Shown here: positions 24,783-37,830 of the stretch, piece after piece
How positions within the stretch are numbered: the stretch's first letter is position 1
How the letters are laid out: the number at the start of each line of letters is the position of its first letter
Assembly (NCBI RefSeq): GCF_032854445.1
Contig: NC_088304.1
Span: forward strand, 34,342,810-34,406,809
DNA from: Liolophura sinensis
Taxonomy: Eukaryota; Mollusca; Polyplacophora; Chitonida; Chitonidae
Length of the DNA stretch: 64,000 bases
Direction: 5' to 3'
Made by a program: the position numbers and the translations under genes
The notes under the pieces: generated by a model
Told to the model about the DNA's origin: nothing
Database searches by the model: none
What the model saw: only the letters and a program-made list of their open reading frames with translations

Positions 24783-25019
24783 ATGATTTCTGTGAAGTTT
24801 GTTGTAGGTCTACCTTTGTGCCGTTATGTACATGTATGGATGATCGTAGCGGCCATGCTTCTTTTCACATTACCGAGTGAGGCAAAATTCGGCCAAACGA
24901 AAACAAGTGTATTAACCGGGCTGTTTTACTGTTTCATACACGTTCAACATATTACTCATGCAACTCTATGCGTCAAGGTATGGATGCGATCTGAGACATT
25001 TGGATTTCATATGGTGTAA
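24783..25019 (+). other. Unassigned 78-codon ORF, hydrophobic segment
   Basis: The frame includes 'MIVAAMLLFTLPSEAKFG', which looks like a signal peptide with a small residue before the possible cleavage point. The ORF then runs into the 30-bp array and stops. It could be the first exon of a small secreted protein or chance. No partner exon, promoter or donor could be fixed, so it is not called as a gene. Confidence 0.2.
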
Positions 25020-25350
25020 TATATAGAATTGAGACTTATGTATGATATAGGTTTGATGTGACACATTTGTGTATTATATAGCTGTGGTGTGACACATTTG
25101 TGTATAATATGGGTGTGATCTGAGACATTTGTGTATAATATGCGTGTGATGTGACACATTTGGGTATAATATGGTTGTGGTGTGAGGCATTTGGGTATAA
25201 TATGGTTGTGGTGAGAAACATTTGCGTATAACATGGGTTTGATGTGAGACATTTGTGTATAATATGGATGTGATGTGAGACATTTGGGTATAATATGGAT
25301 GTGATGTGAGACATTTGGGTATAATAATGATGTGTTGTGAAACATTGGAC
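24988..25350. repeat. 30-bp minisatellite array (about 11-12 units)
   Basis: Unit 'gtgatgtgagacatttgggt' then 'ataatatgga'. The left units are the most diverged. 30 is divisible by three, so three overlapping minus-strand frames (92-136 codons) are open; all are satellite translations. Confidence 0.92.
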
Positions 25351-25670
25351 ACTATGTTGGATATGTCGCAGTAATATCTTACATGTTTCATCATCGCATG
25401 AAATAACCAGCAGACTTTGTAATAAAACAGATAATGATCACATTGACACTTGAGTTGTTTTGTAGAGAGAAATTGTACTGACATATTAGCATCTAAGAGA
25501 TGAGGAAAAACTCATTTGTTTATGAAATAACTAGATTAACTAGATTATTTGAATGTGTGTTCTTGGAAAAACGAAGTTGCCTGAATTTCCAGGGAAACAC
25601 ACAGCTATAGCTTGGATTTTATGTAGTTGAAAAGAATATCTTTTCACATACTGATAATTGTGATATGCAA

Positions 25671-25741
25671 TACACCGTTCAGCCAAAATACACCGTTCAG
25701 CCAAAATACACCGTTCAGCCAAAATACACCGTTCAGCCAAA
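25671..25741. repeat. 18-bp tandem repeat, 4 units
   Basis: Unit 'tacaccgttcagccaaaa' repeated four times with no change until the last bases. Confidence 0.95.
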
Positions 25742-28464
25742 CTCCAAACTTACACCTAGATTGTCGCAGAAAATATGACGTTCAAGTAATGTGATTTGAT
25801 TACAAATGTTCCAGAAAGAAATAAATCTGAAATAAATCTGAACTGAAACGTTTTCTAGTTATTCTTACTCTGACAAACATTTTGTAATATGACTCGGCCC
25901 GCAAGATCAAATGGAAGCCAATTGCAAATGTATGGGTACATGTATACCGGTGTGTAGCCCTGATGAATTAAGACATTACCACTTCACGCGTCATTAAACT
26001 TGTACAGTCCGCGAGCTGTGGTCAGGCTGTGATCTTTATTAGGCGGTCAGTCAAAACAGCAACTAAAAAATATCCCACAACAAACAGCCGTGATAAAATG
26101 ACTGACAAGAGAGAGTGCGTAAAATTCCAGTTAGAGGTGGCAGATGGACTCAATTTCTAACCGCAATTCCGGAAATCATCGAAGATAAAATATAGGCTAT
26201 GAAAGTGACGTGGCCTTAATCTGATGCTCTAGTGGAAGTCATTTCTATTCAAAACCCGTCATTAACTTTCTTATGCTTTGTCTCAATAAAAGAAGATTAC
26301 TCGCTGTAAATACAAATGATGTTGTTGGACGATGAACATTTTTTCCCGTCTACAGTTGAATATACAGCACTGAATTATCAACCTGTTGTTTTCTCACTGT
26401 GTAATATTGTTCTCTGGAATACACAAAGTAACAGCAGCAAATCTTATCTGCAGTGTGACACTAATTGAGAAGCCACTGAAACGAAATCAGAAATTATACA
26501 TACATATATACATGTACTTTACATACTAGCTCGTTCTCAGGACTTCTCAGTAAATGTTAACACTGAAAAGACGCTTGTCCTTGACAAAATAGCTTTTTAG
26601 TGGTCAATACCCAATTAAACATTACACAAACACGACTTTAATTTACAACCTTCAAAATATGCTGATGGTGCAAAAAGTTTTAATTCATAGTTGGCCTATT
26701 GTAATTCTTTTTTTTGTTAAAGTGGTGACCTTAATTAACCAAAAGATGATTGCTACATGTGCCCCAACTCCTTAACATCCTGAAAAAATTCATCATGAAA
26801 TCTGCATCCCTATTTCACTGGCGTTTAGGGTTCATTTCTTACGCTTGTAGCATTATTGTACAGTGCTATACTAGTGAATGCAAGAAAAAACTACGTCTTT
26901 TATTTGAGTTTCGGAATGTTCTTTTAAACTTTTGGCCAATCAAAACACATTTCCTGCAGAAATGCGCGCTAACGCGCTCAGGGGATTTTTCGCTATAAGC
27001 GAAAGACCGAGCAAATCATCAAAGTCCGATAACATGCTAGAAATACTATTTTGTTATAAAGTTTTTATCCTTCTCTGACATAGATTATATTATTAATGCT
27101 CAAATTATCTTTAATTTGCTATAAATGAAGAAATCTCTGTATGCCTGCCCTTCGATTTTCTTCAAGAATATCTCCCTAATACATATATACAGATTTGTGA
27201 TTAAGAAGCTTATGTAAAATGTGCATCACAATCTGGTTTCGGTTCTGACTAACAAGAAACAAAAAACAACAAAAAAAACAAAACAAAACAAAAAAAAAAA
27301 TAAAACAAAAAAAAAACATGAAATAAACTTAGCGTAATGTAAGAGAAGAAAAAGGTGGGCGTAACGTTATAGGTCCACACAACGTCGGCTTCATAATCAA
27401 AACATTTGCATTGCATAAAAGTCTGATTAAAATGTACAAATAAAGTGCATGGTTAAGTGTGAGTGTTTCTAAACGTTTCCTGACGATTTGCCCCAAATAA
27501 AACATTTTTTGTGTGCTTACTTTTCCCTCTCATTTCACGGTTGATGACTATTTACTTCCACATTTTGAGGCGTGTATCTATTTTTTAAATCAACAATTTG
27601 TAGTTTTAAAAGCTTTTGAAATTTGTAAAGAACATTAATCGAAGCGAATACGTAATGAATACGCTGGGCGCAAAGATTTGTAATATTTGCTCATGTATAT
27701 ATGTGCGAATAAAAGATTTAGTACGTCCGTTTAAGCTTTTAATCCAGTAATAATCAGATGATGTTTATTTTGTATTCAATTTCAAAAAAGTATTTGAACG
27801 CAATGCTTTTTGATGTAAAAAATACGTATGGAACAAATTAAAGAAAAGAAACTTGTAGGGGACAGCTTAACATTAACAAAACTAATTGTTGACATCTGTA
27901 TGTATGCGACGGTATATCGAGAAGTCATTAATTAGTCCATATCGACCATTTATTGATTGCAATGAATTATGTTTCGATATCGCCAGAATGTGTGTATTGG
28001 TAAATAACAGAGATATCTATAATTTTACATTTATGAATAAAAATAACAGGGACAATTTTCAGTAAGCCATATTCAGTAGTTTATAAATGGTGGGGTGTTG
28101 GAGGAACCTTGCCGCCGTTCCTCTCACTTATAACCCCAAAGAATGTTTTTTGAGTAAAATTACCAGTTGTGTCACAACAGCTGCTGATCTGGCTTTCCGC
28201 CATGTTGAGAAATAGTAAAACTTTTCATAATTTTATCACACTATTCATTGAATATTTTTTCAAAAATTTTCCTCAAAAAATGACGAAAGGTGTGTTACAA
28301 AAAGTTTCATTTTTTGGTCATATTTGATATTTCTTAACAACCACTCTACTTAGCACGGTTATTTCCGCACGGGCCATTAAGTGTCCTGCTGAAGATATAC
28401 GCGCAGAAAACCAGCTATATATTGTACACTCCTGTGAAACGAAACGCTTGGTTTAGTGCGACGT
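25742..28464. other. No recognisable gene
   Basis: AT-rich. An A-rich tract with C interruptions lies at 27255-27320. No coding frame stands out. Confidence 0.5.
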
Positions 28465-31400
28465 TAAAGCCCATGCATACAGTTTTCTGGCTCTTTCCCA
28501 TATAACATGACGAGAAAGCTTCTAGAATTTGTGATAAAAAAATCTTTTTTGACGATAGTTGTCATTCTGGGAAGACGGAGTTGACACCGAGAGTAAAAGA
28601 TCTGCTGCACAAAAAAACAAACAAACAAAAAAAAAACCCGCTCAAGAAATATCGCTCTGAAAGGATGGGCCAGACATTGAATCAAGCATCGTATGTAGCT
28701 AGTTAAGCGATGTCTTCATGGGAACAATTGTAGTATTATTTTATTTATCGTGCGCAGTGAAGGGAAATGAATTCACAAACACTGAGAAAAACGCAACAAT
28801 CTCGAAGTTAGATTTTCCCAGTGTTGATGATTAGGTAGTATTGTTGTGGTATATGCGTGCATAACATTCCCGTTTAATTCAATTATTAGCCGTTAATTAT
28901 TTAACTGTGTCGCTTTGAAATTATTATTTTTGTCCGACGAATAAAAAAGTTATGTGAGAAAAAAGTCTCCTGGCTTATCGTTTTTTAATTCGGAAAAACA
29001 TGCTTAAATTGCGAAATATTACCCGCTGTAAGATGTTTAAATGTACTAAACAGAGCAGGAAGAAAGCAGTTGTCAAAATACAAAAGATTGTTTTGCCTTA
29101 GGCAGATCCCTGAGTAGTCGCCATTTTTTATATATCGTTCTTTTTTTGTGGATGATTGTAGCTAGATGACTCATTAACATCTCCTTAATAACTGTTTTAT
29201 GCAAATTAATTGCGCGGTTGCTCCGCATCACTGGATACAGGTATCCCTCATTGGTTAATATTATCTCGATGTATGGACAGTTTGTTGTTTCTTCGCTGCA
29301 ACCAGAAGACGGCAACCGCCGATCCAGAGCGGTTAATAAAGGTGTTGGACTGTCGTACTCAACTAGAACCGTTAGTTCGCGGGACCCATGAGGCTGGCAA
29401 CGACAACTTAGTCCCCAAACTTCTTGGATTACCCTAGGGGGCAGCTGTAACACTTACATTTTCAATCTGGTGACAACTTTCGACATGGCCAAGAAGTAAG
29501 TTGAAAACTTAACAAATTTCATATAAATTTCATTGCGAGCTATCCCATGGCAGACAACAGTTGTTTAAAACTGTGTTGTTTGTTTGTCAACATGTGTGCC
29601 GATTGCTGGCAAAAACTCTTAGAATGTTACCCCTCTAATCAAAGTGTGTAGTGACACTAGCGAATACTTAACCTGTATTGGCGTGAGTGTTCATCCATGG
29701 CGATAGGCATTTATCTAACGTTATCACGCTGCTGAAAAACACAGTGACTCTACTTGCTTCATCCTAAGCCGACCTATTACAAAAACAGACGGCACCCACG
29801 AATTCAGCACGTGCGATATGATCTCAGTGTCCATGGGTAATGGGAACTGACATCCACTTCGCCGTCACGGTTCGGATCCTCCGTCCCTCACACTCGTGAT
29901 ATATTTCTGATGTGAAACGCTGTGACGCCGACATAAACACGTTATTAACAGTCTCGCCGGTAGGAATTTAAGAAAATGGGCGTACCACATAATTCTTCGT
30001 CACTCAGAATGAGTGTTTATTAACGCACTGATATTCATCTTGCGAAAGAAATGAAACTGGTGTGGGGCAGTTTAGTAACTAGAACCACAATCTAAGCGAC
30101 ACCAAATGATTCTCTTTTATGACGTATTCAGCTTCTATATATACTAAAAGGATTCACTTTTATGAAGTTTTTCGAATATACTTGACCTAGTTTTTATCAA
30201 ATAATGCTTTAAGATAATTATGAAACATTACTTCCTGTGTAATATATACTTATATATTAACTAAGCAACTCGATCAGCACAAATATTTTCACCAGTACAT
30301 GTAGCGAATTTTTCCTCAAGTACGGCATAGTGCCTGATATCTCATAGTGTACTGCTTCGACACTAGAGGGCATTTTGTTAGGTGTCTGTAAACTAAGTTC
30401 ATAAACAAGCCAACTTGTGCTCCTTTCAACACAACGCTATGTCTTTTGTCGTTTGCCGTATTGATTTCACTGGCCATTGATTTCACTGTGTCACTGTCCA
30501 CAAAGTTATTTTGCCATACACGAAATATCTGCCACAGTCCCGACTGTAGGACTGCGTGGTTTGTAACGGTATAAAGTAAAACGGTAAAAAATAGTTTTTA
30601 GCAACATTTGTTCTATTAACAACATTGACACATTTTAGAGATTTCTCACTTCTTGATAATGGTTTTGCAAGTATTTAGAGGGTAATTTGTGCTTAATTTT
30701 GACATTTATACGCAGTAAGTGCTCCACTGCAATAAACCATAAGCTTAACATTTTGCTGATTTCCAAACAGTAAAATAATTGGTCTTCACTGGTTTCCGTT
30801 GCCTCCGGTTAAAACTGAGGTGGTTTTTATCATCTTCCCGACACTTCTCGGAGGTGATTTTTGAGTTTTATGACCACACAAATCTCACTCCACGGACCGT
30901 GCCCCCTGGCCATGATTACGCCCACTGGTTGATGGGATTAATGCTCGGTAATCAGTGACCACAGGCGATAATCTGTAATTACCTGAGCGTTCCTGGCTGA
31001 CCAGTCAAGCGTGACATAACTTACTGACCAATCAGGGGACACCTTTCATCCTCATGATGTAATATGTGGCGGGTTGTTGATATGATGAGTTTTATTATGA
31101 TCTGTATGAAAGGAGTACATATGAAAATATGACGAGAGGGCCACTTTCAAAGCCAAGACATGATGCACACATAATAAGTATTAAAAATATACAGTGACTT
31201 CACGTTCCGCCCGGCGATTTTTCTATATACATTCGATTAACACCTAAACTTGTAACATAATGTGAAGATTGTTTCATCTGTTTGTCACAGTGCATTCAAG
31301 TATAATGCAAGAGGAAAAATACCAGTTAATTACCTGCAGTGCACATACGGTTATTTACATGTTCATCAATTTCTGCTGTTCGCAGACTTGTCACACAATG

Positions 31401-31484
31401 TATGGTTAACGTCCCGGTAACAGACAGGCAGAAAGACGTCGTATTGTCACTTGTGTCTTACCATTTAACTTTTGAGCATCTAGT
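28465..31484. other. No recognisable gene
   Basis: Unique AT-rich sequence. Overlapping frames at 29073-29453 (-) and 29210-29437 (+) have no recognisable motif or splice context, so they are not called. Confidence 0.45.
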
Positions 31485-32170
31485 AGATATGTTATTTACG
31501 TTTCGTAATTACAACTCGGGTCAAAACCCATATGTTATTGCATTTCGTAATTACTAACCGCATCCAACCGATATATTATTGCACTTCGTAATTAGTATCC
31601 GGATCAAGCCGATATGTTATTGTATTTGCTAATTACTATCCGGAGTAAAACCCATATGTTATTGCTTTTCGTAATTACTGTGCCCATCTAACCGATAGGC
31701 TATCGCCTTTCGTAATTACTATCCAAGTCAAACTGATATTTGATTGCCCTTCAAAATGACCGCCTGGATCAAACCGGTATGTAACTGGTTCTCATAATAA
31801 TTATCCGGATCAAACTAGGTATGCAACTCTTTCTCAAAATTACCATCCGAATTAAACCGGCAAGTGACTGACATTTTGACATTTACTACACGGTTCAAAC
31901 TCATATTTTACTCACCTTTCATTATAACAATCGGACAAGATCGATATTTGTATCGCATTTTATTATTCTTATCCCGGATCATGTCACTTACGATAGACAA
32001 TAACTAATACGGATCATGTATTGCGATGTGTCACCTGTATTTAGCAATTATAACGGTAGATCGCCTCTATATGTCAATCGCATTTATAATTAATTGATAT
32101 ATAGGAGATCAGGTGGATCACTTGTATATATCGGTGGTAATTATTATCGTGGATCATGCCGTTAATTGAC
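31485..32170. repeat. Decaying 41-bp tandem array (about 16 units)
   Basis: Unit 'cgtaattactatccggatca' then 'aaccgatatgttattgcatt'. The leftmost units are closest to each other; from about 31740 rightward substitutions and indels increase until only 'ggatca' and 'gtaattatta' cores are recognisable. Confidence 0.82.
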
Positions 32171-32771
32171 CAATCGAAATATGTATGCTTTATGATCTCT
32201 TAGCAATTCCACATACAAGCCCAGTTTATAAATGATTATACATTGACAGAAAATTAAATGAATATGTTGACTTTTTCACAATTTAGCTCAATTCTTCGTT
32301 AAATTGTTCACACGCATAAACGTATTATTACAAACGAAAAAGTATCCAATGATATTACTGTGGACAATACTACACATAATACATCAACGCAATTCTAGAG
32401 TAACGTGTTTCGCCTACAAACCTATTCAGAGACGTTATTGTGATCATAATGTAGGGTAACTCATAAAATTTTAAACGAGGCACTTTTGATCTTGACCATA
32501 TCACTGGCCAGTAAGATTTTGTTGTCGATTTCTATTTTGAAGGCTGTCATATTTGACATACATGTATAAACGAGATTCTTGTTACCATAGAGATTGCCAT
32601 GCTAAGCCTTCATGTTGTACTAGTTTCATATTATTCAGAAAAAAAGTGCCTGTTGATGAAAAAGTTTTAATAAGTTCAAATACTCTACATCGAAGAGGAT
32701 TCCTGATATCCCTGCATATGTGCTAAGCGTCTCGTGCCTTATCTTTCACCTAATTATTATTCGCTCCGACT
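32171..32771. other. No recognisable gene
   Basis: AT-rich unique sequence; short frames only. Confidence 0.5.
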
Positions 32772-32925
32772 GTACTTGGGAAGGTCTGCCAGCAACCTGC
32801 GGATACTACTGAGTTTCCTCCGGGCTCTGCCCGATTTTCTCCCTCCATAATGCTGGCCGTGGTCGTATAAGTGAAATATTTTCAGCACGGCCTAAAACAC
32901 AAATGAAATAAATAAATAAATTTAT
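32772..32925 (+). repeat. SINE-A copy, 5'-truncated
   Basis: Begins 'gtacttgggaaggtctgcca', continues through the core ('gggctctgcccg') and 3' region ('ctggccgtggtcgtataagt') to an AATA tail. Confidence 0.85.
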
Positions 32926-32954
32926 TTATTTGATAAATGATATATTGATTAAAT

Positions 32955-33130
32955 GTTAATTGGGCCCTTCATATATGGCTGAAATATTGCCGTTGTGGCG
33001 TTAAGCCATAATCACTCATTCATTCCCTCTAAGTGTTGCTTAACGTCATATAATCAAACCTTTTTGACTTATACGACCGGAGTGCCCGGAGAAAACCACC
33101 GACCTTTGGCAGGTCATACTGACATGTAGA
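32955..33130. repeat. SINE tail fragment plus SINE-B core
   Basis: 32958-33030 reads 'ggctgaaatattgccgttgt', 'ggcgttaagccata' and 'cactcattcattc', a SINE-type 3' end in + orientation. 33040-33130 is a reverse-oriented SINE-B piece ('gaccggagtgcccggagaaa', 'accgacctttggcaggtca'). The two meet in opposite orientation. Confidence 0.6.
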
Positions 33131-33499
33131 TATGCACATCATATTAGTGGAAAACAGGTGATCTTCGAAGAACGTTAGATTGCACAAAAAGACACACGTG
33201 CGTAGCCCGTTACTGATGTCAGCACAAAGCGTGGGAAAATGTACACATTCCCTGTACGGCTGGATTTGAACTCCAACCTAGTGTGAAAAACCCCAATAAG
33301 ACGTCGATGATGTATTATTCCATAAACACAACGAAGTGTGGGTTCAATTCCGGCTTGGACAAGGGATTTGTGGATTGTCCTAGGTTCGCTGTCAATTTCA
33401 AGGGGCCTTGGTGTCAATAAACCGTCACTGGATGTCGTGCTGCCTTTAACACAGTCTTACGTTCGTTAAAGACCATTTGTCTTTCAGCAGTTTTGCGAG
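33131..33499. other. B-box-like sequence, no gene
   Basis: Contains 'ggttcaattcc' (33341-33351), a match to the Pol III B box in + orientation, but no A box or tRNA fold. Possibly a very old SINE head. Confidence 0.3.
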
Positions 33500-33567
33500 C
33501 ATTTTTGTACGTCGCTTTGTCAAGGTTCGCCAATAACTTGCCAAATGGCCATGGTTTATTCCCGACA
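33500..33567 (+). repeat. SINE-B core fragment
   Basis: 'caataacttgccaaatggcc' and 'atggtttattcccg' match the SINE-B core, opposite in orientation to the copy at 33040-33130. Confidence 0.55.
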
Positions 33568-34261
33568 AATAATAACAAGCTTGATGCAATAGTATGAACC
33601 ACGAGAACACTGCACCGTGAAATCAGTGATTCAAACAAAGCATGCTTTGACGCATACTGTAAATACTATTTTTGCACTATTTATACCCCCATGGTTGTAT
33701 ATTTATGTCAGTGAGCAAGGCTCGTCACGTTGCATGGGATGTCATGCCCTTAGTTTGACAGTTCAAGCATTAATATTAGGTAGATATTACAACAAAGCAG
33801 AAACTGTTGATTGGCTGATAAGATGTAATCTATACACGGAAGATCGGATATCAAGTTGTAGAAGAGGAAACCAATCAATCTTTATATAACTTTTTTAGAC
33901 TGAAAGCCTCCCTTTACTGAATATTCATGGTGGCATTTACACTGAAATAGTTCACGAAATAATCCACGACCAGGAAAGAGGAAACACTAGGAAAGTGTTC
34001 AGTGATAAAAGTAGCTCTACTGAATGACTGTGCGATGAACTTTTACCTTTGGTTACTCAAACATGTGTCTGTATAGCTTAAGACCTTCATTTGATCATCG
34101 TTGTTTGCATGTTATCAGTCATCGATTATCAACTCGACATCGCAAGTTTGACTTAACCCCGTCCGAAAATGATCTACGCGTTCATGCCTGTTACCCTTTA
34201 AGCTCTCTAAAGATCTGGGAAGAACGCTTGTCGTCCACCAACACGGTGTCCAAGTCTCTAC

Positions 34262-34325
34262 ACCACACGTGGGAAAGTTTGTCAGTGACTTGCAAAAGGT
34301 CCGTGGTTTACCTTGGACACTCCAG
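34262..34325 (+). repeat. SINE-B core
   Basis: 'cacgtgggaaagtttgtcag', 'tgacttgcaaaaggtccgtg' and 'gtttaccttggacactcca' cover the best-preserved core copy in the window. It aligns base for base with the complement of 235-300. Confidence 0.7.
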
Positions 34326-35284
34326 AAGATAATAATGCACAATTGTGCAGCAAGCACAAGTAAGGTTGATTTCAACAAGACTGAAATTAGCTTGACTGTA
34401 TACAGCGGACAAGATGACTTTTCGGGATACATACGTGCTCGAAATTCTTCCTAAAATCTCACTTTAACAGATGCAGCCCGCATTTACTGGATTTGCCTGA
34501 TTGAGCAGAGTTAAATCCACGCAAAAAAACCGTTAGACTTCCTCGCCTTATCAGCCATACATCCGTTATCAGAGCTTCCTACAAAGATAATCCCGTTGAT
34601 TGTGTGAATCTCTGTTCCCAATTCTCTTCTATTAGCCTAGACTGCCCTGTAACGAGTTAATTACAGCCCTTTGTCTGAGTTGTGTACGCTTTTGTTAGCT
34701 TTCTTAAAGGCACAGACCTTTCACAATTTAAGATCTCATCATGTACAACTGAAAGCTGCATGTGTATTTACAACATGCTGATTTATGTTTGTCATAAACC
34801 TCTCTCTGATAACTTCTAGTTAAATATTCGATTTTTGACTTGGACTATATGAACTACTTTTGGCCTCTTTATCTTCACCTGTGAATGGACAGAGTTTTGG
34901 AGAAACCCAAGACCATCCGCAGTTTGTTGATCCTATTGATTAGGGGTTTCTGCGTCATTGTTCTGTACTAACACACTAACAATTCGCCACGGAGGCTCCA
35001 CGCGCAGAGAAAAAACAACAACAACGTTTATCTAGAGACAGATACACAGTGTCTGTGTGGTCACTGGATCATATACAATTATTGTGGTCAGTAAACAACA
35101 CTGTAGTCTGTCGTTCTGTCCAGAGAACGGTCACAAACTTTTATACAAGTCTTATCGGATACGAATTTAATGTTTTTTTACTTGTATATATAAATCTATA
35201 AATCTCACGCTTCATATGTCTGGCTGTTTAAAATGTTCTATTTTGTAAAAGTAAACATTTGTAAACAGGCCCATTTGTGAATGT
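34326..35284. other. No recognisable gene
   Basis: Unique sequence; no convincing frame. A short SINE-A-like scrap ('gaaacccaagaccatccgca') sits near 34900. Confidence 0.45.
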
Positions 35285-35520
35285 GACTGTTTGTTTAAAC
35301 CTAGTTGTGAGCGTTGTAACCTGTACTTTGCGTACTCGCGAAGGTTTGTAAGCTTTGCGCTGTGTACTGGCGACGGTTTGTAAGCCTTGCGTTGTGTATT
35401 CGCGACGGTTTGTAAGATTTGCGTTGTGTGCTCTCGACGGTTTGTAAGCCTTGCGTTGTGTGCTCGCAACGGTTTGTAACATTTGCGTTGTGCACACGCG
35501 ATGGGTTGTACGCCTTGGGT
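35285..35520. repeat. 32-bp minisatellite (about 7 units)
   Basis: Unit 'gcgacggtttgtaagccttg' then 'cgttgtgtactc'. Spacing of 'cggtttgtaa' is exactly 32 between successive units at 35341-35470. Short minus-strand frames here are artefacts. Confidence 0.93.
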
Positions 35521-36617
35521 TGGAAATGTGAAATTCTGAATCTAACAAGGGATAATTATGATGTATAACGGATAAGTATGTATTTGCATATAAGCTCCCT
35601 TTAATATAGAAGAGCAACAGAAAACTGTTGGTTTTCTGGGCGGGATATTCAGCCTATGGTAGGCCTTCATTTTCCCGTGAATTCTTTCCTTTTTTCCATA
35701 TAACTATCTGGGGAACCTTGAACTGCTGACAGGTACTCCCAAAGTGCAAACTTTTTTTTGTTACCCTGCAAGCTTGCACAATACTTTCTTACGTGTCAAA
35801 TATATGATGACGGAAAAAATTGCAATCAGTCGATATTGCAAACAACAAACAACTCGGAAGACTGACACACAAAAAGCCAAGTGCTGATTGCACGATGGAA
35901 TGTTGTTTTGGCATGCTTCCTGAGCAGAGAAACCAGTGTGTGTACTTTTTCTTTACGCCCGTGTGGAGTTTTCATAATGTAATATGGAAGTCTGTTTCTG
36001 ACTGGATAAAATACAGGTGATAAAAAAGGAAGCAGAATAAAAATTGGACATATGAGGTAATTCTGTACGTTGTGTACATGTACCTTCAAGTCGGGTATTT
36101 CAGCGGAATCTCTAAACCTTTTAAAACCGTTTTATGGGACTTTTTATTGGTCTGTACATGCTGCAAGAACTCTTCATACTATTCCCATACACAATATACT
36201 TACGATTGAAGGTGAAAGTGAAAGTGAAAGGTTCGCAAAATCTACTCGCCTACACGTGCACTCAGTACATTTGCCTTGGCTTTGCAGAACAAACTTCATG
36301 TAAAATATTAGCCAGCCTGATATTTATACGAAGTAGATTATACACCACAAAAATGTTCAATACCCTAAAAAATAAATGCATTAATATCCTGCTATATACG
36401 TATACTGACTACGTATCATCATGCAATGTTTTCCTTTTCAATGTTTCCTTCTTCAAGTTTACATAATTATACTCTACTAATTACAATTTCTTTCCTCAAA
36501 TATGTGTTTAACCGAGTTCATGAAGGTCATGCGCCCTACTTTGCCAAACTTGTGAAATGACTCGAATAATATATACTTGTCATTTATCATGGCTATGTTT
36601 GATCATGCATTGTACAG
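35521..36617. other. No recognisable gene
   Basis: Unique sequence; the 110-codon frame at 36134-36466 lacks recognisable features and is AT-driven. Confidence 0.45.
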
Positions 36618-36750
36618 ACAAGGTCTTTCAGCAACCTGCGGATGGTCGCGGGATTCCCCCGCGCTCTGCCCAGTTTCCTTCCACCATAATGCTGGCCGCC
36701 GTCGTATAAGTGAGTACGCGTGAAGACCAATCGAATGAACAAATAAATAC
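36618..36750 (+). repeat. SINE-A copy, 5'-truncated
   Basis: 'cagcaacctgcggatggtcg', 'cgctctgcccagtttcc', 'ctggccgccgtcgtataagt', then a shortened 3' end and 'aacaaataaata' tail. Confidence 0.85.
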
Positions 36751-37830
36751 TGACATAGCTCAGCATACACAGATATCACTACGTACAACCACTGAGTTCA
36801 TTTTCATTAATTACAATATAAAAGGTTTTTCACGCTTCCATCTATATGTGTAAAAAAATTGATATACCTTGTTTATTTAAACTACAACAACACATATTAG
36901 GGCAGTAAGGTGATGACTTCGGTATATAACCTTTCAAAATTGACATACACGTTCGAATTATAGTTATGAAAAACTATTAACTAAAACTGAATAATACCTG
37001 AACGCCTTCTCCAATTACCCTGGCTCTAGTTGAAGCCATTACTGATAATTTCCCACAATGCAACGTTACCGGAAGAGGACTGAGTAAATCAAGTGATTGG
37101 GCAATGTTTTATCTTTTTCAACATTCTACTTTGTCAAGCCTGAAATTGGCGGGCAGTACATGTATTTCTTTCTTTGACGAGACATTGCTATGGGAACATT
37201 AGTGCACTTTGTTTTTCCGTATATGACAAATCTGACAAAGGCCTATGTATGCATCTGAACTGGGTGGTTGACATGACAGAAATCGCTTCTCTGGCGCCGT
37301 CTTCATTGTTTTCTGAACGATGCACTTCTGTCCAGTAAGTGTGTCCTTAGCTCGAGGAAGATTTGAAGAGAAAGTTCACCCGGTGTTGTTTTTTTCCCCA
37401 TCTCGGTTTACAAAAACAGGCTTGACATGTTTTTTATATATCATTTTTTCATTGCTGCGATGTACACCAGTTGCGTTTTGAGATAAAATCTTACCATCAG
37501 CGATATTCTACCTACTGAGATACGACTGACCACCCAGAAGAAATCTTTCCGAGATTGTTACGTTAGTTAAAACAGAGTACTGGGACATGTTTTAACTAGG
37601 CTTATTTCATATACAAATTTGAGAGGTTTGAGCTCACTGTTCAGTGTTATTACGTGACTCATATTGTCGAATCAAAAGCCTGCTTGTGCAGTCGTATTAA
37701 AGTTAAAAGCTTTAATCTGGCATGTTTGTTACAGGGTGATAATAGAACACTCCAACTGTCATCAACATCCCTGTTGTTTGAAGATAAATTATAAAAAGTA
37801 TGCATTAAAAAAGCTGAATTACAGTAATCT
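36751..37830. other. No recognisable gene
   Basis: AT-rich unique sequence; short frames only. Confidence 0.5.

Noticed and set aside
24988-25484. His/Tyr/Ile-rich minus-strand frames of 92-136 codons
   Set aside because: Three overlapping frames of the 30-bp array; mutually exclusive and periodic.
29073-29453. 126-codon minus-strand frame overlapping a 75-codon plus frame
   Set aside because: No recognised motif, no splice signals and no composition signal; kept only as a note in the gap entry.
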